Origin: Candidatus Ventricola gallistercoris
GTDB taxonomy: Bacteria; Bacillota; Clostridia; Christensenellales; Aristaeellaceae
Assembly (NCBI GenBank): GCA_018716525.1
Contig: DVJV01000215.1
Coordinates: 1 to 36,601 of the forward strand
Length of the DNA stretch: 36,601 bases
Reading direction: 5' to 3'
Below the pieces are notes generated by a model. The model was not told the DNA's origin and did not search any database. It saw only the letters and a program-made list of their open reading frames with translations. This document shows, in pieces, positions 8,734 to 18,259 of the stretch (within the stretch, counting starts at the first letter, position 1; the number at the start of each line of letters is the position of its first letter). The translations under genes and the position numbers were made by a program.

Positions 8734-9357
8734 ATGGCTGCCGTGGTAAGACGGGTGCTCTCCGTGGGTCTGTGTTGCCTGATATGCGGCTTGATCCTCT
8801 GGTATGCTTCTGCGCCGCTGCGCAAAGCGTTCTGGGGCGAGACGCAGACGCCTGCCGTCGCTGACGCGCAGGCGCAGGAAGAGGCGCCCGATGTGACGCA
8901 GCAACCGTTGCAGAGCGATGCGGTCACAGGCCAGCCGCTTTTTGCAGGGCTTGAGAGCGACAGCATCCGGGCTGTGTCCATCCATACGCCGGAGCGGCTG
9001 TTTCAGTTTCAGTGCAGCACCGGAGACAGCGTCAGCGTCAATGCCTATGTCGCCGATGAAGACGTGTTTGACACCTTGATTGAGCAGCTCATGGCGTTTG
9101 ACTTTGTGCAGCGTGATCCCTTTGCGCCGGAGGGCGAACCGCTGCTCACCGTTGCCATATCGACCGATACCCAGCAGTATAACGCCCGCTTCTACGAGGA
9201 TGGAGAGACGGGCAGGAATACCAACATTATCAGTATGCAGCAGAGCAGCACACAATATCTGACCACAGAGGCGTGGCGCGTGGGCACGCTGCTGCTCACA
9301 TGCGAAGGCACACGCATATTTGATGAAAGCGGCAAGGAGACCCCGGCAGAAAAATAG
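8734..9357 (+). CDS. Hypothetical membrane-anchored/secreted protein, ~207 aa
   Basis: RBS AAAGGAGGGAGA before ATG at 8734; N-terminal hydrophobic anchor MAAVVRRVLSVGLCCLICGLILWYAS; no family recognised. Confidence 0.75.
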   Translation: MAAVVRRVLSVGLCCLICGLILWYASAPLRKAFWGETQTPAVADAQAQEEAPDVTQQPLQSDAVTGQPLFAGLESDSIRAVSIHTPERLFQFQCSTGDSVSVNAYVADEDVFDTLIEQLMAFDFVQRDPFAPEGEPLLTVAISTDTQQYNARFYEDGETGRNTNIISMQQSSTQYLTTEAWRVGTLLLTCEGTRIFDESGKETPAEK

Positions 9358-9402
9358 ACCTCGTTCGCAGTGCGGCAAGACACATGCGGACGAGGTCTGT
9401 TT
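9356..9402. terminator. Bidirectional terminator between convergent genes
   Basis: AGACCTCGTTCGCA ... TGCGGACGAGGTCT stem, GTTTTGTGTTTCTT on plus side; lies between convergent CDSs. Confidence 0.75.
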
Positions 9403-9410
9403 TGTGTTTC

Positions 9411-10790
9411 TTACGCGCCACGGCGTGTGCGCAGCGGCTCAAAGGCATAGATGGGCCTGCCGTTCATCGCGCCGGTAATGCGTCCGTCGTGCGCGGCAAT
9501 CTGCCCGCCGACGATCACATAGCGGATGCCTTCGGGCGCGGCGTCGGGGGCGCCCAGGCCGGGGAAATCTGCGCGATCGGCGATGCAACCCGGGTCAAAC
9601 ACCACCAGATCGGCGTCAAACCCAGCGCGCATGCGTCCCTTTCCGGCAAGGCCGAACGTGCGCGCGGGCAAAAGCGTCGTGTGATAGATGGCCTCTTCCC
9701 AGCTCAGTTCGCTGCGCTCGCGCACCATCTTGCGCAGATAGCGCGGGAAGCTGCCCGCAATCTGCGGGTGGCCTTCGCCGGGGGCATAGCTGCCTGTGTC
9801 GGTGGAGACCATGGTCATGGGATAGCGCTGTATGGTGTAGACGGCCTCCTCGTCGCCCGTGTTGACGACGACCGCGTCTGACCCATGCTCGGCGCGCAGG
9901 TGTTCATAGAGCGTCTGGTCGGGCAGCGCGCCGATATGCTCGCCCGTGATGACCCGCAGATGGCTCAGGTCGATGCCGTTGTCGCGCATGGTCACCGGCT
10001 CAAACAGCGCCGAACCGATGCTCGAGCACCAGTCCTTATACATGCCGCTGTCCAGGTGCATATCCACGCCGCGCTCGCGCGCGAGTTCGAGCATCTCCAG
10101 CGCGTCGTATTCCACACCTACGCCATACTGGTATTCAAAGTGGGAAATGATCATGCGGCAGCCGGTCACTTCGGCCAGCGAGATGGCCTCCTGCAGCGAA
10201 TGCAGGTCGGTCATGCCGTACATGCGCGTGTCGATGGAGACAGGACGCCCATAGCGGCAGGCCAGGCTGCACAGCGCTTCCATCTCCTCAAGGGTGCTGC
10301 CGGGCGCATAGCTGGGGCCCAGCGACACGCCTGCAGCGCCCTGGCGCAGCGCGCGCTCGCACAGTGCTTCCATTTCCTGCACCTGTCTGCGCGTGGTGGC
10401 CTGAAATGGGTCGCTCGCGCCTACGGCGTCGCGCAGCGTACAGTGGCCGACCAGCTCGGCCTGGTGGATGGAAAAGGACTGCTGGGAAGCTAAAAAAGCG
10501 CCGATGTCCAGCGGCGAAAACCCACAGTTTCCCCCGACTGTGGTGGTGATGCCCTGAAGCAGCGAGAGGATGCCGGTGCGCATACAGCCGTCAATATGGC
10601 CGTGCGGGTCGATGAAGCCGGGGCAGACATAGCAGCCCGAAGCGTCCACCACCACGGCCTCGGGAGGAATGGAGGTTCCGGGCGGGCAGATGCGCTCGAT
10701 CCGGGTGCCATTGCACAGCACATCGGCGGGCATCTTTCGGAGCGTTTCGGGGTCGATGACCGTACCGCCGCAAATGAAAAGCACAGACAT
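9411..10790 (-). CDS. N-acyl-D-amino-acid deacylase-like amidohydrolase
   Basis: YVCPGFIDPHGHIDG, GITTTVGGNCGFSP, GSYAPGEGHPQIAGSFPRYLRKMVRERSELSWEEAIYHTTLLPARTFGLAGKGRMRAGFDADLVVFDP are typical of the D-aminoacylase family. RBS ggagggaga. Confidence 0.88.
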   Translation of the reverse strand: MSVLFICGGTVIDPETLRKMPADVLCNGTRIERICPPGTSIPPEAVVVDASGCYVCPGFIDPHGHIDGCMRTGILSLLQGITTTVGGNCGFSPLDIGAFLASQQSFSIHQAELVGHCTLRDAVGASDPFQATTRRQVQEMEALCERALRQGAAGVSLGPSYAPGSTLEEMEALCSLACRYGRPVSIDTRMYGMTDLHSLQEAISLAEVTGCRMIISHFEYQYGVGVEYDALEMLELARERGVDMHLDSGMYKDWCSSIGSALFEPVTMRDNGIDLSHLRVITGEHIGALPDQTLYEHLRAEHGSDAVVVNTGDEEAVYTIQRYPMTMVSTDTGSYAPGEGHPQIAGSFPRYLRKMVRERSELSWEEAIYHTTLLPARTFGLAGKGRMRAGFDADLVVFDPGCIADRADFPGLGAPDAAPEGIRYVIVGGQIAAHDGRITGAMNGRPIYAFEPLRTRRGA

Positions 10791-10938
10791 GGAATCTCCC
10801 TCCATCTTCAGCATAGCAAACAGGGGAATAATATGTGCACAATTCCGCCAAAGAAAACCCGTTTGCACGGCAAGCGGGCTTTCTTTGGCGGACGGCCGGA
10901 GGCCGTCCGTCCAGCGGCGGATGGGGAAACCCCAACCG

Positions 10939-11994
10939 TCACAGGCTGAGCTTGAAGCTGGTCCAGATATCCTGGAACTTCTGCGCATCCTCAATGGGCA
11001 GATTGACCACATACTCGATGTCATCCAGCCGTTCGGTGATACCGGTAAAGACAGGATTTTCGGTATACCAGGTGCCCAGAATTTCACGCGCGGGAACGTT
11101 GGTGCAGCAGTAATTCTGCCACTGGGTGATGATGGCGCCGATATCGTCTCGAAGTAGGAAGTTTAGGAATTCGTTAGCATTTTTGGCGTGCGGGGCGTTC
11201 ACGGGGATGAAGCAGCCATCAACGCCAAAGCCCATGGTCCCTTCCGGGAAGGCGATGGCCAAATCGGGGTTGCTGTCCAGCGCCATGACGGCAAACGGGG
11301 TAAACGTGTAGATGACGGACACATCACCGGAGAGCAGGTAGTTGTGCAGATTTTCGTATTCGAGAATATGAATATTGGGCTTGAGCTCTTCAAGCTTTGC
11401 AGCAGCTTCGGCGAGTATTGTCTCATCAGTGGTGTTCATGCTTTGCCCCATGGAGAGCAGCACCATGCCCAGAGTGACGCGAGCGTCGTCAATCAGACCC
11501 AGGCTGTCGGTGAGACTCGGATCCCACAGGCTCTCCAGGCCGGTGATCTCTATATCCACCTGAGACGGATCATACACAATCAGCGGCGCGCCGGCCACAT
11601 AGGGGACAACATACTCGTTATCAGGGTCGAAGAACTGGCTCATGAATGTCATGTCCAGATTTTCGTAGTTGGGGATGAGACTCTTGTCCAGCTTCTGCAT
11701 CAGGCCGGCTTCACGCGCGGCGTTGAGCATGTAGTCGCTCGCCAGGATGATGTCGTAATCTCCACCATTGCTCGCGGAGAGCTTCTCATACATCTCCTCG
11801 TTGCTCGAGAAGGTGGCATAGTTGACCTTGATCCCCGTCTCGTCCTCGAAGGGCTTGAGCACGGTGGTGTAGTCGATGTAGCCTTCCCAGGAGAAGATGT
11901 TGAGCACGGCTTCGTCGGTCGCGTTGACCGTCTCGGCCAGGGCGCAGGTGCCAAGCGCCATGAGCGCCAGCAGCAGACAGAAGACCTTTTTCAT
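10939..11994 (-). CDS. potD: Spermidine/putrescine ABC transporter substrate-binding protein
   Basis: Signal peptide MKKVFCLLLALMALGTCALAE; LNIFSWEGYIDYTTVLKPFEDETGIKVNYATFSSNEEMYEKL; downstream of potABC. Confidence 0.92.
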   Translation of the reverse strand: MKKVFCLLLALMALGTCALAETVNATDEAVLNIFSWEGYIDYTTVLKPFEDETGIKVNYATFSSNEEMYEKLSASNGGDYDIILASDYMLNAAREAGLMQKLDKSLIPNYENLDMTFMSQFFDPDNEYVVPYVAGAPLIVYDPSQVDIEITGLESLWDPSLTDSLGLIDDARVTLGMVLLSMGQSMNTTDETILAEAAAKLEELKPNIHILEYENLHNYLLSGDVSVIYTFTPFAVMALDSNPDLAIAFPEGTMGFGVDGCFIPVNAPHAKNANEFLNFLLRDDIGAIITQWQNYCCTNVPAREILGTWYTENPVFTGITERLDDIEYVVNLPIEDAQKFQDIWTSFKLSL

Positions 11995-12047
11995 GTTGAT
12001 TTTCCTCCCTGTCAAGAATACCTATTCTTCAACACAGCAGCGTGAAG

Positions 12048-12857
12048 CTACTGCGCAGAATGCTGTTTGCGTTCCGCGCGCGCCGTCAGCAGCTGGCTGA
12101 GCGCCACGCACAGGAAAATGCCCCCCAGCATCAGCGTGGAAAGCGCGTTGATCTCCGGCGTGCCGCCCGAACGCAGGCCGGTGTAGACCTTGAGCGGCAG
12201 CGTCGTGGTTTCGGCGCTGGTGACGAAAAACGAGATGACCACGTCGTCCAGGCTCATGGCGGCCGAGAGCATCATGCCCGAGGCCACGGCCGGGGCGATG
12301 AGCGGCAGCGTGATATCCCGCAGCACGCGCGCGGGGCTGGCGCCCAGGTCGCGGGCGGCCTCCTGAAGGGCGGGGTCCATGCCGATCAGACGGGACTTGA
12401 CGTTGATGAACACATACGGGATGCAGAATGTGGTGTGCGTGAGGATCAGCGCGCCCATGCCCAGCGGCACGCCCACCGCGGTGAACAGCGCCAGATAGGC
12501 CATGCCCAGCACGAGCTCGGGCATCGTCATGGGCAGGGTGGCGACCGTTTCCACGGCGCTGCCGAGCTTCATGTGGCTGCGCACCAGGCCGATGGCGCCC
12601 AGCGTGCCGATGCCGCCCGCCAGCAGGCTGGAAGCCGCGGCCAGGAGCAGCGAATTTTTGAGCGCATCGCCCATCAGCGTGTTGGCGAACAGGCGGGTAT
12701 ACCAGCTGGTGGTGAAGCCCTGCCAGGAGCCGATGGTGCGCCCTGCGTTAAACGAGTAGATGACCACCATCAGGATGGGCAGATAGAGCACGATGAGCAC
12801 GAGCGTCAGGTAAACGGGAGAAAAGATCTTGCGCTTTTTGCGCCGCGTTGCAGCCAT
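12048..12857 (-). CDS. potC: Spermidine/putrescine ABC transporter permease
   Basis: Polytopic; EAARDLGASPARVLRDITLPLIAPAVASGMMLSAAMSLDDVVISFF EAA-loop and PotC signature. Confidence 0.92.
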   Translation of the reverse strand: MAATRRKKRKIFSPVYLTLVLIVLYLPILMVVIYSFNAGRTIGSWQGFTTSWYTRLFANTLMGDALKNSLLLAAASSLLAGGIGTLGAIGLVRSHMKLGSAVETVATLPMTMPELVLGMAYLALFTAVGVPLGMGALILTHTTFCIPYVFINVKSRLIGMDPALQEAARDLGASPARVLRDITLPLIAPAVASGMMLSAAMSLDDVVISFFVTSAETTTLPLKVYTGLRSGGTPEINALSTLMLGGIFLCVALSQLLTARAERKQHSAQ

Positions 12858-13709
12858 CAGAACACCCCCAGACCATCACCGCCGGCCTTGCGGTAGAGCA
12901 GGTAGAGCCCGGCCGACAGCGCGATGAGCACCATGGACATGGCCGAGCCGACATTCCAGTCGCGCACCTTGAGCAGCTGGTCGCGGATGAGGTTGCCCAC
13001 CAGCACCAGGCCGCCGCCCATGATATCCGACAGGTAGAACAGGCCGACGCTCGGCACAAACACCAGCACGCAGCCAGCCAGGATGCCCGGCATCGTCAGC
13101 GGCAGCGTGACGGTGAGAAATGCCCGCCAGGGTTTGGCTCCCAGATCGCGCGAGGCCTCCACGAGGGTGAAGTCCATCTTGTCCACAGCGTTATAGCAGG
13201 GCAGGATCATAAAGGAGATCAGGCAGTAGACCATGGCCAGCAGTACAGCGCCGTAGGAACCCAGGAACTTGATGTTCTTGTCGATGAGCCCGAGCGCGCG
13301 CAGAACGCCGTTGATGGGGCCGTTGGCCTGAAGCAGGATCTTCCAGCCGAATATACGCACCAGCGCGCTCGTCCAGAAGGGAATGATGACCAGCATCATC
13401 AAAAGCGCCTTCCACCTGCGGCCGGCGCGGGCCATGCAGTAGCCGAAGGGGTAGCCCACCAGAAGCGAGATCACCGTGGTGAAAAAGGCGAGCTGCAGGC
13501 TGTTGGCAAACACGCGGACATAGTCCACCCGCAGCAGCGCCCGGTAGTGATCGAGCGTGAAGGCGGAGGAAAGCGTAAATTTGCCGCCGGAAACCAGCGA
13601 CGTGCACAGCACATAGATGAGCGGCAGCGCCACCAGCAGCACCGCAAAACAGGCCATCGGCGCGGCCATGAGCGCATTGCGGCGCGCTTCGCGGCGGCGG
13701 AGGCTGTCT

Positions 13710-13720
<11 letters not shown>
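12857..13720 (-). CDS. potB: Spermidine/putrescine ABC transporter permease
   Basis: VIIPFWTSALVRIFGWKILLQANGPIN, EASRDLGAKPWRAFLTVTLPLTMPGILAG; start at MVRKDSLRRRE overlapping potA end. Confidence 0.92.
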
Positions 13721-14798
<1,078 letters not shown>

Positions 14799-14910
14799 GT
14801 CCGCCTCCCGGCTTTCGCCGTAGTTTTGCCGTAATCAAGTAAGGGGGAATTTCCCCGGACCGGGAACGTGCGGCGCGCAAGCGGCCTCCGATTCCCGCAA
14901 AATCAGCATG

Positions 14911-14939
14911 ATTATATAGGATATGCTCCCCTGTGTCAA
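14911..14939 (-). promoter_or_regulatory. Consensus promoter for potABCD
   Basis: Minus strand TTGACA (14939-14934), 17-nt spacer, TATAAT (14916-14911). Confidence 0.85.
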
Positions 14940-15117
14940 CCCAAAAGTTTAACGATGAAATTGTGAGGGTTTAGTTTTTCTAAACAATCTGCGGAAAATG
15001 GAAGCCTCCGGAAAAGCGCCGGGCAATGCGTGGCGTCGCAGAAGGCGGCGCCCGGCGAAAAGCGGGGCACAGGTGGTCAGACCGGGCATTAAGGACAGAA
15101 TGCAGAAAATGGAAAAA

Positions 15118-15148
15118 GCAAAAAACCGCCTTCCCAAGCGGAAAGCGG
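15118..15148 (-). terminator. Terminator of amino-acid ABC operon (minus strand)
   Basis: CCGC-TTTCC-gcttg-GGAA-GGCGG then TTTTTT reading minus strand. Confidence 0.65.
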
Positions 15149-15149
15149 T

Positions 15150-15356
15150 CAGCGTGTCGAAAAAGTCCGCCTGCGGCGTCCTTTTCCGAATGTTAACGCC
15201 GTTTCCCTCTCGCCCCTGCGGGGCTCCCGGGCGGGAAACGGCGCAAGGAAGCCTTGCGCGGCAAGGCCCGAATCCTCCGCACATGTCGCCGGATTCGGAT
15301 TGTATTTGGAGGACTTCGGCCCTCCAAACCTCCCGGAAGGTTTTTTTGACAGTCTG
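15150..15356 (+). repeat. MITE-like structured intergenic repeat, copy 1
   Basis: Imperfect terminal inverted repeats CAGCGTGTCGAAAAAG / CAGACTGTCAAAAAAA; internal palindromes; colinear with the reverse complement of 18017-18199; flanked on both sides by CGGT. Confidence 0.75.
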
Positions 15357-15397
15357 CGGTCCATACTATGATCAAATTCAATCCGGTCTGCTTTCAA

Positions 15398-16153
15398 TTA
15401 ATACCGGTTGTCTCCGGCAAACGCGCGGATTGCCTCGCTGCGCGTGTCGCCCAGCACCTGGCGCGCCGGGCCGTCTTCCACGACGAGGCCGTTTTCCATG
15501 TAGATGACCCGGTCGGCCACGTCGCGCGCAAAGCTCATCTCGTGCGTGACGACGATCATCGTGCGCTTTTCATCGGCCAGCTGGCGGATGACCGAGAGCA
15601 CCTCCTGCGTCAGCTGCGGGTCGAGCGCGGAGGTCGGCTCGTCGAAGCAAAGGATCTCTGGGTCGAGCGCCAGCGCCCGCGCAATGGCAACCCGCTGGCA
15701 CTGGCCACCCGACAGGTTGCAGGGGTATTCGCCTGCCTTGTCCGCCAGGCCGACTTTTTCAAGCAGAGTCATGGCCTTTTGCTCGGCATCCTGGCGGCTG
15801 CGGTGCAGCACCAACTGCTGGGGCGCGGTCAGATTGCGCAGCACGCTGTAGTGGGGAAAGAGGTTGTAGTCCTGAAAGACGAGCCCCATTTGCAGGCAGA
15901 GCCCGCGCAGATCCTTGTCCTTTTTATACTGGGCGCGTCCGTCCGGGCCGGTCTGCGCCATGGTCTGCCCGCCGATGCGGATCTCGCCGCTGTCGATCGT
16001 CTCCAGATGGTTGAGGCATCGAAGCAGCGTGCTCTTGCCCGAGCCGCTGCGCCCGATGATGGCCACCACCTCGCCGCGCGATACGCGCACGGTTACGCCC
16101 TTGAGCACCTCATTGTTTCCAAACCGCTTTTTGATGTCAATCGCCTGAAGCAT
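15398..16153 (-). CDS. Amino-acid ABC transporter ATPase (GlnQ-like)
   Basis: IIGRSGSGKSTLLRCLNHLE, LSGGQCQRVAIARALALDPEILCFDEPTSALDPQLTQEVLSVIRQLA, VTHEMSFARDVADRVIYME. Confidence 0.94.
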   Translation of the reverse strand: MLQAIDIKKRFGNNEVLKGVTVRVSRGEVVAIIGRSGSGKSTLLRCLNHLETIDSGEIRIGGQTMAQTGPDGRAQYKKDKDLRGLCLQMGLVFQDYNLFPHYSVLRNLTAPQQLVLHRSRQDAEQKAMTLLEKVGLADKAGEYPCNLSGGQCQRVAIARALALDPEILCFDEPTSALDPQLTQEVLSVIRQLADEKRTMIVVTHEMSFARDVADRVIYMENGLVVEDGPARQVLGDTRSEAIRAFAGDNRY

Positions 16154-16166
16154 GGCGCATCCCCCT

Positions 16167-16832
16167 TTATTCCTTGTAGTACGCCAGGCGGCGGTTCATC
16201 CGGCTGAAAAACAGCGTGACCACGCCGTTCATCAGCAGGTAAAAGAGCCCCGCCACAAACAGCGGTTCCACCGACGCGGTGCGGCTCGCCTCGTTTTTGG
16301 CCGCGCGGAACAACTCCGCCACCGCGATGATGTTAGCCAGCGACGTATCCTTGACCAGCGTGATGACCTCGTTGCTCACCGGCAGCAGCACGCGCTTGAT
16401 CACCTGGGGCATCACCACGTGCAGGAACGTCTGCCCCCGCGTCAGGCCGAGCACCTGGCCGGCCTCGATCTGCCCCACCGGGATGGATTGAATGCCGCCG
16501 CGGAAGATTTCGGCGAAATATGCCGCGTAGTTCAGCGAAAAGGCCAGGATGGTAGCCGTCATGCGGTCAAGGTTCATGCCCGTCCACATGGGAATGGCGA
16601 AGTAGATGGCAAAGATCTGCAGCATCAGCGGCGTGCCGCGCATCACCAGGATGTACAGCGACACCGGCACGCTGACGGCCCTGTGCCGGTTCATGCGCAA
16701 AAGCGCCACCAGCAGGCCAAGCGGCAGGGAAAACAGCAGCGTGCTGGCAAAGATGGTCAGCGTGGCCACCAGTCCATCCTGCATGGAGAGCACGAGGCGG
16801 ATCAAAGCATCGGGATTGTTGAAGTACCGCAT
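16167..16832 (-). CDS. Amino-acid ABC transporter permease
   Basis: GLLVALLRMNRHRA, YILVMRGTPLMLQIF, YAAYFAEIFRGGIQSIPVGQIEAGQVLGLTRGQTFLHVVMPQ (HisM/GlnP-type EAA loop). Confidence 0.94.
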   Translation of the reverse strand: MRYFNNPDALIRLVLSMQDGLVATLTIFASTLLFSLPLGLLVALLRMNRHRAVSVPVSLYILVMRGTPLMLQIFAIYFAIPMWTGMNLDRMTATILAFSLNYAAYFAEIFRGGIQSIPVGQIEAGQVLGLTRGQTFLHVVMPQVIKRVLLPVSNEVITLVKDTSLANIIAVAELFRAAKNEASRTASVEPLFVAGLFYLLMNGVVTLFFSRMNRRLAYYKE

Positions 16833-16932
16833 GGGGAAGCTCCTTTATCGGGTGACGTCGTGCCGCGTGGCCACGCCTGTTTGCTCAGGCAGGGGGATAT
16901 CCCAAACCGGGAAGGCCATGGGCGAGGGAAAA

Positions 16933-16966
16933 GGGCGCCGGAAGGGGAAATCCCCCTCCGGCGTCC
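16933..16966 (-). promoter_or_regulatory. Intercistronic stem-loop between binding protein and permease genes
   Basis: GGGCGCCGGAAGGGG-AAAT-CCCCCTCCGGCGTCCC nearly perfect hairpin, no strong T tract. Confidence 0.6.
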
Positions 16967-16981
16967 CGGTGCTTCAGGAAA

Positions 16982-17809
16982 TCACTTCCTGTATTCGTCC
17001 GCGTATTCGGAGACGATGGTCACGTCGTTGGCGAACCAGGCGGAACGGATTTCATCGAGCGTGCCGTCGTCCAGCAGCGCGATGAGCTGCTCGTTGATGA
17101 CATCTGCCAGCGACGCTTCATCCTTGCGGAAGGCGATGCCGTATTCCTCGGCTTCCAGCACCTCCGGCAGCACGGCGAACACCGAGGGGTCTTCCTGCTG
17201 GGCGATGTAGTAGTTGCCCACCACCGAGTCGATGAGCAGCACGTCGATGTTGCCCAGGCTCAGATCCATCAGCGCGACGACGAAGTCATCATACAGATTG
17301 GGCTCGCCACCCTCGATGATGTCCTTCACCTGCGGGTTGGCATCCAGCACCGTCACGGAGCTGGAACCGGCCTGCGTGCCCAGGGACTTGCCCGCCAGAT
17401 CCTCTACCGAGGCGATGCCGGAGTCGGCGCGCACCAGCAGAATCTGCTCGTTGGCCATGTACGGCATGGAGAAGAGCACCTGCTCGCAAAGCTCTTCGGT
17501 CATCGTCATACCGGACCAGATGCAGTCGATGTTGCCAGCTTCAAGCTCCATCACCTTGGCATCCCAGGAGATCGGCTGGAAGACCAATTCCACGCCCAGG
17601 CGGCTGGCGACTTCGCGGGCGAGATCGATGTCAAACCCCGTGTATTCGCCGGATTCATCCACAAAGCTCATCGGCGGATAGGCTTCGTCAAAGCCCATGA
17701 CCAGCTTGCCCTTGGCAAGCACGTCGGCCAGGCCGGTGTCTTCGGCCAGCGCGAAGCAGCAGGATGCGGTCATCAGGGCGGCGATCAGGATGGCGAGAAT
17801 CTTCTTCAT
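16982..17809 (-). CDS. Amino-acid ABC transporter substrate-binding protein
   Basis: Signal peptide MKKILAILIAALMTASCCFALAED; LVMGFDEAYPPMSFVDESGEYTGFDIDLAREVASRLGVELVFQPISWDAKVMELEAGNIDCIWSGMTMTEE. Confidence 0.94.
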   Translation of the reverse strand: MKKILAILIAALMTASCCFALAEDTGLADVLAKGKLVMGFDEAYPPMSFVDESGEYTGFDIDLAREVASRLGVELVFQPISWDAKVMELEAGNIDCIWSGMTMTEELCEQVLFSMPYMANEQILLVRADSGIASVEDLAGKSLGTQAGSSSVTVLDANPQVKDIIEGGEPNLYDDFVVALMDLSLGNIDVLLIDSVVGNYYIAQQEDPSVFAVLPEVLEAEEYGIAFRKDEASLADVINEQLIALLDDGTLDEIRSAWFANDVTIVSEYADEYRK

Positions 17810-17893
17810 GGTGTGCGCTCCTCTCATGGCGACGCCGGGCATGGGCGTCATGTCGTGGTATTGCTTTACTGCGGTATCGCTTTAGTGTGATAA

Positions 17894-17922
17894 AGTATAG
17901 CGCAGGAAGAGAGCATTGTCAA
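17894..17922 (-). promoter_or_regulatory. Consensus promoter for amino-acid ABC operon
   Basis: Minus strand TTGACA (17922-17917), 17-nt spacer, TATACT (17899-17894). Confidence 0.8.
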
Positions 17923-17970
17923 GACCCGATTTGCAGTTTTTTGAAAAAAGTGCAGAGCGCATGTGGCCAG

Positions 17971-17995
17971 AAAAAAACGCCGCCCGGAACGGCGC
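17971..17995 (-). terminator. Terminator downstream of murA (minus strand)
   Basis: CGCCG-TTCCGGG-CGGCG then TTTTTTT reading minus strand. Confidence 0.7.
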
Positions 17996-18016
17996 AGTGT
18001 TTGCGCTTTGGGGCGG

Positions 18017-18199
18017 CAGGCTGTCAAAAACCTTTCCGGGCGGATTGGAGGGCGCGGTCCTCCCAAATGCAATCCGAGTCCGGCAACCTGTGCGGCGGAT
18101 TCGCAAGCTTGCGCAGCAAGGTTTTCTTGCGGCGTTCCCCGCACGGGCGGGGAGGAAAACGGTGCAAGACACTTGGAAAAGGATGCCTTTGACACGCTG
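18017..18199 (-). repeat. MITE-like structured intergenic repeat, copy 2
   Basis: Reverse complement begins CAGCGTGTCAAAGG and ends CCTTTCCG-like...GGTTTTTGACAGCCTG; shares ordered blocks with 15150-15356 (e.g. GCCGGA[T/C]TCGGATTG[T/C]ATTTGG, CCGGAA(A)GGTTTTTGACAG). Confidence 0.75.
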
Positions 18200-18259
18200 T
18201 CGCCTTCCCTCTCGGGAAGGCGATCTGGGTGTGCGGGTGTGCGGCGGTTTAGAAGCTGG

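Noticed and set aside
15149-15397. Small ORFs in the intergenic repeat (e.g. MKADRIEFDHSMDRRLSKKPSGRFGGPKSSKYNPNPATCAEDSG...)
   Set aside because: They are translations of the MITE-like repeat; no RBS support, Pro/Arg/Gly-rich, palindromic DNA.
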